Source: Adiantum capillus-veneris (taxonomy: Eukaryota > Streptophyta > Polypodiopsida > Polypodiales > Pteridaceae). From it: a stretch of 64,000 bases of DNA. Below, one piece after another: positions 24,201 through 33,809 of the stretch (positions are counted from its first letter, which is position 1; every line of letters begins with the position of its first letter). The translations under genes and the position numbers were made by a program. The notes beneath the pieces were generated by a model. It saw nothing but the letters and a program-made list of their open reading frames with translations, was not told where the DNA came from and did no database searches. The DNA is taken from NCBI GenBank assembly GCA_014529385.2, contig CM043958.1, positions 151,514,793 through 151,578,792 on the forward strand, given 5' to 3'.

Positions 24201-24749
24201 AAAATAGTAAAAAATAACCCAAATTGGTCAAATATGGGTCAAAATGTCACATCAACAATAGTGGGAACTACTACTAGTGTGGGAAGCTTTTGTGAAGAGG
24301 AAATAAGCACTTTTAGCCTCTCAAAGAAGGGATGCATAGCCTATTTCTATGGTGTACTAGTGCATTCCCACAAAGTAGATCCGATTATTGGACATCCCCT
24401 AGAGGAAGATAGTCATCGAAGAACGTTAATGCTAGCTGATTATGTTGACAAACATGGTACTATATTCAAGATTGGATGGCCTCTTTCAACAAAATTGTCA
24501 AAAAAAGACGTTTTGGGCATGCATGATCAGGACTTTGTACACAATGGAAAGAAGCTCATTAATGTTATTGATAAACCAAAGCATCACTTGGCTCTTGGTG
24601 ATGTATGGGTTAGCATGAATCATGTTACCATTGTATATGATTCCTTTGTTGGGATGAATTTTTTTGGCGAGCATTTTTCGGCGAGCACTTGGAATCCAAC
24701 GAGCAGATTCCAAAAAGATTCTTTCTCTCTCTCAACCTTGGATAGTTGA
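24093..24749 (+). other. Unrecognised 218-residue open frame
   Basis: A frame with good amino-acid composition in its centre: GCIAYFYGVLVHSHKVDPII, LMLADYVDKHGTIFKIGWPL, GMHDQDFVHNGKKLINVIDK, HLALGDVWVSMNHVTIVYD. I do not recognise a family. Its first 50 residues come from the tandem-duplicated repeat and its last 30 from the left arm of the foldback, so only about residues 55-190 may be original coding sequence. A short open stretch right of the foldback (25688-25840, VDKHMLREGDIIQNDVKIGK and CVWDLANNGYHRKEWSM) is on the same strand and may be another part of the same lost protein. Confidence 0.35.
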
Positions 24750-24901
24750 GGATCCACTCTTTTTCTCTCTCTCCTAGATTTCTTTCCTTGGCGAGCACAC
24801 ATACACAAGGAACAAAACACATCCAAATCATTAAACATACACACACTCTTTCAAATATTTAGTACAACTCAATCAAAGATTGTGCTCCCTTCAGCAATAA
24901 T

Positions 24902-24968
<67 letters not shown>

Positions 24969-25090
24969 TACACACACAAAGACAAGTATACACTCCAAAC
25001 ATTTAACACCAAGAACGATGTTCCACTCAACAAGATTATACTAAAATTATAATAGGGACATGACGTTGAACTATATTTACATCAAAATTA

Positions 25091-25132
<42 letters not shown>

Positions 25133-25320
25133 CTCCTCCTCCTCTCCATCCCCTCCTCCACCCGTAGTCCAAGTGACATGGCCACCTGGACTACCACTAT
25201 CAGCCACCCCTAGTCCACGTTACCCAATTTTATATTTAATTATTATTATTATTGGGCCACGTGGACTACGGGTGGCCGGTAGTGATAGTCCATGTGGCCA
25301 TGCCACTTGGACTACGGGTG

Positions 25321-25377
<57 letters not shown>

Positions 25378-25392
25378 GAGTATACATGTCCT

Positions 25393-25431
<39 letters not shown>

Positions 25432-25678
25432 AACTTTACAAGAGATAGAGGGAGAGAGAGACCTTTATTGCTCAAGGATCACAATTATTGATCGAGGTGT
25501 GTTTGGTCCTTGTGCATGTGTGCTCGCCAAGGAAAGAAATCTATGACAGAGAGAGAGGAGAGAGAGAAAAAGAGCGGGTCCTCAACTATCAAGGGTTAAG
25601 AGAGAGAAATAATCTTTTTGAAATCTGCTCGTCGGATTCCCAAAAAAGTGCTCGTTAAAAAATGCTCGCCAAAAAACA
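24658..25678. mobile_element. Foldback element: ~1-kb imperfect palindrome with microsatellites
   Basis: The left arm (24658 to about 25228) is the reverse complement of the right arm (about 25254-25678), with an AT-rich loop of about 25 nt. Matching landmarks: TTTTTTGGCGAGCATTTTT at both tips; GAGCAGATT.CAAAAAGATT; GATAGTTGAGGA; AGATTTCTTTCCTTGGCGAG; a (CA)n/(TG)n tract next to GGAGTATAC; (TC)n/(GA)n tracts; and GTAGTCCAAGTG… near the centre. The left arm has about 90 extra bases (24985-25092). No flanking target duplication was found and no protein is encoded. The arms fit a foldback-type transposon or an inverted duplication. Confidence 0.88.
24904..24968. repeat. (TC)n-(CA)n microsatellite
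   Basis: A TC tract 24904-24945 runs into a CA tract to 24968. It lies in the left arm of the foldback and has a TG/GA counterpart at 25393-25431. Further tracts are (TC)n 25093-25128 and (GA)n 25328-25374. Confidence 0.97.
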
Positions 25679-26076
25679 TTCCCCGTTGACAAGCATATGC
25701 TCAGGGAAGGCGATATCATACAAAATGACGTCAAAATCGGGAAGCAACTCAAAGGGTATGTAGCAAACAAGTGCAATTGTGTTTGGGACTTGGCAAACAA
25801 TGGGTATCATAGAAAAGAGTGGAGTATGGTAGGGACATAAGCCTACCTTGAAATTGTTGGAGATTATATAGACATTTTCTTGTCTCCACAATTCAGTTTG
25901 GTAGGGAGAGTTTATTTCGCATCAAAAGTGACTTTTTTCTTTCAAATTTGGAGATCTTGGATATTAAACCATCCAACGTAATCACTATGAGCAAAATTCA
26001 TTAGCAAGGAGTCATTCTTCGATGTGCAAATCTCCTACCATTTTGTGGTATTGCTAATAAAGTATTTTAAAGACTT

Positions 26077-26290
26077 TCACAAAACCAATAAATGAAGACC
26101 CTCTACAGATGGAGAATCAAGAAGAGGTGCTTCAACCCGAATCTATCCTTTGACATGAAGACAAGGTGCTAAGACATGGCAAGATTATCCGAAGGTATCT
26201 TATTAAATTCAAGAATTATCCTTATGGATGCAAGGAACACAGCTTAAGGATAATATGAACCTTATCAATGCTTACAATGCTACACTAGAG
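26077..26290 (+). pseudogene. Chromodomain remnant of a gypsy integrase
   Basis: With one stop and frameshifts, the + strand gives KPINEDPLQMENQEEVLQPE, then RHGKIIRRYLIKFKNYPY and KDNMNLINAYN. This aligns with the chromodomains near 56.4 and 59.65 kb, which read VRRRFLVKFKNFPAFDAKWM. Chromodomains at the integrase C-terminus bind histone marks and guide insertion. It is the 3' end of an element whose next features downstream are a PPT and LTR copy 2. Sequence 25690-26076 upstream has no clear integrase core. Confidence 0.7.
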
Positions 26291-26640
26291 TAAGCAAATG
26301 TAAACGAATTTTAAATGAACAATGTCTTTGGCTTATAATACTCTCTCTTTACCTTTTATTGTGCACAAATTTAACAAGTATGCATGCTTAGGATCATGTT
26401 TGTGGCGACAACGTCTCCCAAACACCAAGTAGAATTTGTTATTCTACTTTGGAAGTACGATATGGACTAAAGAGCAAACATGCTTGTGGCAACTAAGTCT
26501 CTCAAGAATCAAATGGATTAGTCATCCATTTTGGAATCATGTCTTAGGGGTAAAAAGGGATCCTTTACTCGCTAGGAAACCATGGACTAATGGCTAGGCT
26601 TTACCTCCTCTACCTCATAATTGAGGATGACTACGATTTC

Positions 26641-26653
26641 AAGAGAGAGCTAA
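26641..26653 (+). promoter_or_regulatory. Polypurine tract before LTR copy 2
   Basis: AAGAGAGAGCTAA directly precedes TG of the LTR, within TTTCAAGAGAG. This closely parallels the TTTCAAGAGGGGGG tract before the chromovirus LTR at 57111. PPTs sit immediately 5' of 3' LTRs. Confidence 0.65.
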
Positions 26654-27047
26654 TGTCATAAAATCTAATATCTACCTATCCCAAATGATTTTCTCATACT
26701 AAACTAACCATTTAATATGGGAAGATAAAAGGGAACAAGGGTTAGAATATGGATATGTTCTGCTAGACCTATCTCAGCAGGGAAGGCCAAGAGGAAGGAT
26801 AGCTATCTCTCAATAGGGGTCCAGAAGGAGATGGTCTACCAAAGAGCAAGGTGCACCTAATGAAGCTTTAAAAGACCTTAGGTTAAGCTTCATCAAATCC
26901 TCCAAAGTTTAGTGTTAAAGCTCTTAGACCTAGGACCAGTAGGTGGGAACTACGACCAATTTTAGGTGCTTGAGGTGTTTGAGCCCCAAAAGTCAACAAA
27001 TCCTTACAAAGGAGGGGGCGAGCCCTTTTGCTATTGGGATGAGAGAG

Positions 27048-27087
<40 letters not shown>

Positions 27088-28255
27088 TTAGGCTTACCCA
27101 AGACAAAGGGGGCATAATGGACACATGTCAAACCTCTAGCCATGTTGCCCCCAATTAAGCACGAATCCTATTGGATGGCCTTTAGGAAGGACCAATGAGA
27201 ATTAAGCTTAATCATTTTATAAAAGCTTATTAAAAGGACCAATAAGGATAAGACCCTCTAAATTCCTATTGGATGGTCTACCAAGGGGAGAATGAAGCAG
27301 ACCATGTGCTTAACTCCTATTGGCCAGTTGACTAAGAGAGCCAATAAGATTTTAGTTTCAATTAATTAATGAATTAAGCTCTCTCTCAATAGGGGAAAGA
27401 ATGACACTTGTCACAATGCTACACCCCTTGCATGTTATGTTTGCAGACCATTCATTGGTTAGGCCCTAGCATGGATCAATGGGGTGCAGGCAAGGGTTTA
27501 GAGAGAGAGGGGTCAACCAAGGAAGGGAGAAAAGGCTCACAAATTCAGCAAGCAACACACACACTCACATTTCTCATGTGTTGAGCAAAAACTCCATCTC
27601 CTTCTCCAAGCTTGAGAAGTAGAGAGCCTACACCAACACCTCTTGGCTATGGAATGCAAATCCAATCAAGAGTCACAAGCTTAAATGGCATGCTCATGTT
27701 CTCTACCACCTTCGTTACTATGCTAAGCTAAGCTCTAAGAGTAATCTATGGTAAGGAGAATACTTCTTTCTCGTATGTTACATCTTCTTCCTCTTCACTT
27801 TCCTCACTCCTTGTTAGCTCTCTTCACCTTTCAAGGTGTTTGAGGTCTTGGGATTGAGGCCATGGACAAGTTTATGTTATTGCAAGTAAATTTATTTGTT
27901 TTTTTGGGCATAATTTTGGTGCATGAATCTTTCCCATCTTCATGGCATCAACAAGGTCTCAAGGAACACGAATGTATTGTACCAAGTCTCTCTTTATGGG
28001 AGAACATATAATACAAAAGCATTTGAGAGGTACGACCAGCTCCAAGTAAATTTGGTCCTCAACTGTTGTCAATTTCTCTAATTCTCTCTCTATTACAAGT
28101 ATTTTCCATGCCAAGCTAACTAGGTGTAATGTTTATATTGCTATCTTTAATCAAGCACTTCCTCTCTACCTTCATGAGGAATTCTCTTAATGAAATGCTC
28201 ACTACTGTCATTTTAATTCCACTACAATCAATATTATTAGCCAAAATCCGTTACA
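26654..28255 (+). repeat. Gypsy family LTR copy 2 (1602 bp, complete)
   Basis: It starts TGTCATAAAATCTAATATC and ends AAAATCCGTTACA, with TG…CA termini. A PPT lies to its left and a PBS to its right. It contains an (AC)n tract at 27049-27084. It matches copies 1 and 3 over most of its length. Confidence 0.9.
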
Positions 28256-28268
28256 TTGGTATCAAAGC
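28256..28268 (+). promoter_or_regulatory. Primer-binding site (initiator-Met type)
   Basis: TTGGTATCAAAGC follows directly after the LTR end; the common plant form is TGGTATCAGAGC, so one base differs. Confidence 0.85.
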
Positions 28269-28373
28269 TATTGGTTTCTCTTTTCCTGTTTAAGAGGAGA
28301 GGTCCTTAAGCTTATCATGAGAGGTTTTTAAGTTACCAAAGAATAAGTTAGCATACACCTAAATTTTGTTAGC

Positions 28374-29227
28374 ATGGCCGACAATAATAAAGAGAGTAGA
28401 ATGAATATTCATGACTTTGATTTTGCACATGAAGTGCTACTAATGGTGCCCCTATGCTTGTGAATTATCTTGTCACTAGGCTACAAAAAGCCATGGGCAA
28501 CCCCACTCTACAAGGTGAAGTTGTCCAACAACTTTGCACACATGGGATTCTCCAAACTCCCTTAGAAGAGAGCACTTAGGAAGCCTCTTGGTGAGACTCC
28601 CAAAAGAAGTCTCTCTCCGGTCAGAGAGGAGGAGGAACCCTACAAGTGAGCCTCCAAACCCTTCGAAAGATGTGGCTCCACAACGACGACAGTCACGAAG
28701 ATCTCCAACTCCTTCTAAGAGGAAAAGATCACCGCATAGTCCCTCTCCTCGTAATCCCAAGAGGGAAGAGAGGAATCAAAGGAAGAAAAACGAGATAAAG
28801 AGGTCACCCTCTTATCCATCTTCATCACCTTCTTCCTTGGAGAGAAAGAGGTCACCCTCTTCTTCATGCTCATCACCTTCCTCTTCTTCCGATGAAAGTA
28901 GCGGCTTATCTCCTAAAGAGACAAAATGGAGAGGGCATCGGAAGTCTTTTGCCGCTTGGAAAAGGTCCAGGAAACTCAAGAAGTTTGTGGAGGGAGAAAA
29001 GAATATCTCTTTTCTCACCTATGATGGCACCTTTGGTGCTACGGACAAAGTCTTGGCCTTTATCCAACAATTTGATTCAGCCTTTGGAGATGAGGGCTTC
29101 ACAGAGTCCTTTAAGCTACGACATTTAGCTATTCATTTTCAAAAGTCTGCTAGACAATGGTGGGCTAGTCTACGAGCTAATGGCGAAGCTCCAAGGACAT
29201 GGAAAGCCCTAAGAGCTTCCATATGAA
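28374..29227 (+). pseudogene. Gypsy Gag, + strand copy, truncated at 29227
   Basis: ATG at 28374 opens MADNN-like residues shared with the minus-strand copy. After a frameshift the frame from 28534 carries an RS-like basic/serine region (RRQSRRSPTPSKRKRSPHSP, SPSSSCSSPSSSSDESS). Then comes the capsid start: KNISFLTYDGTFGATDKVLA, FIQQFDSAFGDEGF, HFQKSARQWWASLRANGEAP. The capsid domain is cut after about 80 residues at 29227, where reverse-oriented integrase sequence begins. RS-like regions in gag may bind RNA (inference). Confidence 0.88.
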
Positions 29228-29237
29228 GCCCTAAGCC

Positions 29238-30190
29238 TTAGTTTTGCATAATACTCTTGGTGTGGCCCGTAAGAATCTTACCCATAGTATGCCTTAGATG
29301 AGCCTTGAGAAACTTTAGCAAGACCCAATCATTTTTCTTAAAGGCTAAGGCTCTTTTGTGCTTATTAGAAGCAACCCTTTTTGCCTTTGTTGTAAGATGT
29401 ATATAACCCTTTTTACTCTTTGGAAAAGATTCTTGTAAGTCTCGGCCATATTCATCAGCAGTGAAGATCTTCCCATATACCTTAAGTAGTATGGGACTTT
29501 TGGATCTTCCCTCTTTAACCTCAAAAGGTGTTTTCCCCATAGAAGTATGTACAATGTCATTGTACGCATACTCTATAAGAGGTAGGTACTTCTCTCATTG
29601 AGAACGTTGATCTACTTCCATGACATAGGCTTTTAGTAGATTCAAGAATCGTTAGATTAGTTATTCCACTTTGGTCATCCGTTTGTGGATGATAGGCCAA
29701 AAGAGAAATCTAATCTACTTCCTAGATTTTCAAAGAGACCCTTCTAAAAATTACTGGTCATTTTAGGATCTTTGTCCGACACTATGGGTGTTGGCAAGCC
29801 ATGATACTTGAAAATTTGAGATATAGAGAGGGTTACCGTTTGATGTGCCTTAATAGTCTTTTTGACAGGCATAGAGTGTGTTTTATTGCTAAGCCTATCG
29901 ACTGAAACAATCCAATTTGCTTCGCTCGATCAAATTTCAATTTTTGGTACACCGTGCATCTTGAAACATACTCTTGTATGTTTACTTTTCATGGTAGACC
30001 AACATAAATAAATTTCTACTCCTTGAAGAGTAGATTATGGAATCCTTCTTTGCCCTATATAAGGAGAAGCATGGGATTCATACATGACTTTCTTATTGTA
30101 TGGGTGAGTAAAACATAGCCTATTGCTGTTTGGAAGATAACCATCCTTCAAGGTAAATGGTTCTTTTTTTTTTCCTAATGCAAAGGCTGT
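29238..30190 (-). pseudogene. Integrase of the minus-strand gypsy element
   Basis: KEPFTLKDGYLPNSNRLCF is the pre-integrase segment, followed by YESHASPYIGQRR (zinc-finger region). The core has IVSVDRLSNKTHSMPVKK, then FKYHGLPTPIVSDKDPKM with the second Asp. The C-terminal part has WGKHLLRLK, then KSKKGYIHLTTKAKRVASNK and KNDWVLLKF. The chromodomain expected after it is absent because the element is cut at 29228. Frameshifts are numerous. Confidence 0.82.
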
Positions 30191-30196
30191 AATTAC

Positions 30197-31640
30197 CTAC
30201 TTAAAGTCTTGGTTAGTAGCATACTCATCTATCATAAAAGATAGATCATTGTGAGTTGCTATAGACGCCACATTTACCCTTGGCCGCTGTGAAAGTGCAT
30301 TGACCACTTGATTGTGCCTGCCAGCAATGTGAGCAATATGAAATTTAAATTGTGAAAGAAAATTTTCCCACCTCATTTGTTTGTCGAAAAGCTTGGTTTT
30401 TGTCATGAAGTACTTGAGACTGTGTGATCCATTCGTAGGATGAATGGAGCCCCGAAGAGATAGTGCTTCCATGTGTCTAGGGCATGTAGAACAGCTAAAA
30501 GCTCTTTTTCATATATGCCCAAGACACGTTCATCGACATTGTGCCTTTGGCTCTTATATGCTATGGCATGCCCTTCTTGAAGCAAAACTCCTCCAAGACA
30601 ATCACCAAAAGCATCACATTGGACCTCAAATGGCTTTGAGAGATCCAAAAACATAAGGACTAGTTGAGAAGTAAGATTCTCTTTGAGCTTGTCAAAAGCA
30701 TTTTGTTCTTTAGCAGTCCATGATTACTTAAAGTTCTTCCTTGTTAAGTCATGCAATGGTCCTGCTATTTGAGAAAATTTTACTATGAAGCGTCTATAGT
30801 ATGCATACATACTAATAAAGCTTCTTAGCTCATGTCGATTCCTTGGATTAGGCCATGCTTTTATTACCTTCAACTTTGATGGATTCATAAATATACCATC
30901 TTGATAGATAATGTGACCTAAATATTGAATCTCTTGTAAGAAAATTTCACTTTTCTTTCGATTAATAAAAAACATATTCTCTCTCACAACTTGAAAGATA
31001 CCTGGAGGTGTCACTTGTACTCCTCGAGAGAATTTGAGTGGCCTGAAGATTTTTGTCTATCGTAAGTTTGAATGCAGCTGGAGCATTTGTCAGTGATCGT
31101 ATTTAGTGCTCTAAAGTCGACACACGTGATATGTGTCATCTTTCTTTTACACTAAAAGTACCGGTGAACAAAATAGAGAGGAGCTAGGCCTCACCATCCC
31201 TTTTTCCACCAATTCATGCAATTGCCTCATGATCTCCTTTTGTTGAGCTTGTGAAACTCAATAAGGAGGTTTATTAGGAGGTGAGCTTCCTAGTAGAAGC
31301 TCTATTGCATGGTCTCATCATCCCCTAGTTTTGGAGATAGCTCACTAGGGATGTCATCATTGAAAACATCTTGGAATCCATTTAGGAAACTAGACAACTC
31401 TAATTCCTCTTGATTCCCTTTATTGATACTTGTGAAAACATTAGAATCATTTACAGATTCTCTAAAAAAAATCATGTACGCAAAAATAGAGCTTTTTATT
31501 GACTTATCAAAAGCAAGCATATTTACCAGGGATATGGTGTTCCCCGAATCATTGGCATCTATATACATGCTCTTTTCCCTGTAGGTGAAATAGATTCTCC
31601 TTTCAAGGGGCTTCATGTTGACAGCCATGCGATTGAGCCA
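30197..31640 (-). pseudogene. RT and RNase H of the minus-strand gypsy element, catalytic block deleted
   Basis: RT starts with PPY-stop-VSQAQQKEIMRQLHELVEKG and GMVRPSSSLFCSPVLLV. After the DFRALNTI-like block (about 31115) the sequence jumps to TNAPAAFKLTIDK and then to FFINRKKSEIFLQEIQYLGH, so the palm block with the YxDD motif is missing. RNase H is well preserved: FEVQCDAFGDCLGGVLLQEG, YEKELLAVLHALDTWKHYLF, FILRMDH, and the end block AGRHNQVVNALSQRP. Without YxDD the RT cannot polymerise. Confidence 0.88.
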
Positions 31641-31737
31641 TGGTGCCCCTAGGATAACATCCTCATGTTGGAGAGGAGAGATAAAAAAAAGTCTTCTTTG
31701 TCGACGTAGCTTTGGACATGAAGCCTCAACTTCCCAA

Positions 31738-32040
31738 TCAAGAGAGTAACAAAGCCTTGCTATCCCTTGAAAGTTGTGTCAACAATCCCATCTCAAAAGC
31801 TTGAATGCGCAACTTGGTGGCCAACTCCGTTGATATGAAGTTGTGAGTAGAGCCAGGGTCAAACAAGATGAAGGCATCTTGCTCCCTTACTTTCCCAAGC
31901 ATAGGAGAGGAATGAGCCTTTGCAATGAGTATCCTCTTTTGGAGCTTCAACCATGGAAGCTCTAGGAGTGTCATTGCAAACATTTCTTTTGGGGCAAGAA
32001 CGATAACCATGTCCTTGCTCCCCACACTTAAAGCATTTAT
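31738..32040 (-). pseudogene. Zinc knuckle and aspartic protease of the minus-strand gypsy element
   Basis: An intact knuckle CFKCGEQGHGYRSC (CX2CX4HX4C) is encoded at about 31996-32037. The protease active-site block FILFDPGSTHNFIS follows at about 31830-31880; Pro replaces the usual Ser/Thr after Asp. The frame then continues to TELATKLRIQAF. The knuckle and protease lie in overlapping frames, so at least one frameshift separates them. Confidence 0.85.
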
Positions 32041-32268
32041 GGTCTTTACGAAAGGCCTCTAATTCTTTGGGAGAGACCTTATTTTTTTACCATCCTTTCT
32101 CCTTGGCCTTGTTGTTGTTGGTGTTGGTGTTGCCTTAGTAAGAGTTTTGAGCATTGATCTTCCCTTTAGATTCATTTCGATCCTTGTTTTCCATGGGCTT
32201 GAAATTTCTTCTCACCCCTTGTTGGAAATTGATCCTTGAAGCAACCATAGTGTGGTGGATGGCTTCGG

Positions 32269-33401
32269 TCATAGTGCTAGGCCATTGTGTATAATGCTAG
32301 GCCATTGTGAGTTGACATACTCGGTCATTTCTTCAGGTAATACCACACAAAATTGTTGTTTTGTTTGAGGAAGTCTATCCTTTGTAAGACTGTAGCTTTG
32401 AGATGTAAACCCCAAAACTTGTCTACATATTTGTGGATAGACTTGTTGAAGAGTAGCTTCAAACTCCGTCATTTGGTAAGCACTTTGTCCTTTGCATTGC
32501 TTGCAAGGAATTGCTTCATGATGGAAACTCGTAGAGTTTTCCATGTCTTTGGGGCCTCGTTGTTGCCATGAAGGCTAGCCCACCATTGATGAGTAGATTT
32601 TTGAAAGTGCATAGCTACATGGTGTAGCTTGGAAGACTCCATAAAGCCCTCGTCTCCAAAGGCCGCGTCAAATTGTTGGATGAAGGCCAATACTTTGTCT
32701 GTGGCACCAAAGGTACCATCATAGGTGTGAAAAGAGATACTCTTTCCTCCCCCTTTGAATTTCTTAAGCTTTTGGGACCTTCGCCATGTAGGGTACTCTT
32801 TCAATACTCTTCCGATGGTGAAGGGTACTCTTGCATGACTGACAATAATCAAGAGAGTATTGCTTTCATCTTTCATGACCTTCCTCTAGTATTCTCTAGG
32901 AGAATAACTATTGCTTTCATCGGAAGAGGAGGAAGGTGAAGAAGAAGGAGAAGAGGGTGGCCTCTTTCTTGCATTTTTCTTCCTTTCTTTCCTCTCTTCC
33001 CTTTTGGAATGACGAGGAGAAGGACTATGGGTTGACCGTTTCCTCTTGGGAGGAGTTGGAGATAGTCTAGACCACCATCTTCATGGAGCCACATCTTTAG
33101 AGGAACTTAGGGATTCACTTCTTTCTCGTTCTTTGGATTCCTCCTCTCTTATGGGAGAGAGTCTTCTTTCGGGAGTCTCATCAAGAGGCCTCCTAAACTC
33201 TCTCTCCTCTTAGAGAGGAAGGGAAATCCCACAAGCACGAAGTTATTGGGTAACTTCGGCTTGCAAAGCAGGGTTGCCCATAGCTTGATGCAACCTAGTA
33301 ACAAGATAATTAATAAACATGGGGGCATCATCATTAGCACCTTCATGTGCAAAATCAAAGTTATCAATGTTCATTCTACTCTCTTGATTATTGTCAGCCA
33401 T
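32269..33401 (-). pseudogene. Gag of the minus-strand gypsy element
   Basis: ATG at 33401 gives ADNNQESRMNIDNFDFAHEG and NYLVTRLHQAMGNPALQAEV. An RS-like segment (frameshifted) follows. The capsid block KSISFHTYDGTFGATDKVLA, FIQQFDAAFGDEGFMESSK and HFQKSTHQWWASLHGNNEAP matches the + strand copy at 29 kb. The C-terminal part has VLPEEMTEYVNSQWPS. Stops and at least three frameshifts are present. Confidence 0.88.
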
Positions 33402-33796
33402 GCTAATTATACTTATGTGTTTACTTAGTGTATTCTTTGGCAACTCAAAACCTTAATTGCTACTCCTTTTAGCCTTTGAAAATAAGCACTTATCTACACC
33501 CAAGCTCGAATTGGTTAATTATAGAGAGTAGTGGGGTGGGTCTAACATAGCAGAATCGCCGAGGGATAGCTCCTTTTGGACTTCTTATGGCTCAATAATG
33601 GTAAAGCCGTAGGCAAGTCTAAAAAGACCCCATTATTAAGACCAAAGCCCCGAGGTGTGCACCATATCCCACATAGTGAGCTCAACAAAACCGATAATAG
33701 ATCCCAGTCCCACTTACCCTAATATAATCAACAAAATCAACCATTAATAGGCTACTTAAGGACCTCTCTTCTGAAGCAAGAAAAGAGAAACCAAAT
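33402..33796 (-). other. Leader between PBS and gag
   Basis: The 395-bp stretch between the primer site and gag start has no coding signal; it corresponds to the leader at 28269-28373 of the + copy but is longer. Confidence 0.6.
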
Positions 33797-33809
33797 GCTA
33801 TGATACCAA
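33797..33809 (-). promoter_or_regulatory. Primer-binding site (initiator-Met type)
   Basis: Minus strand TTGGTATCATAGC directly after the LTR end; one base differs from the usual TGGTATCAGAGC. Confidence 0.85.

Noticed and set aside
25173-25491. Open frames through (GA)n/(TG)n tracts
   Set aside because: Pure microsatellite translation within the foldback arms.
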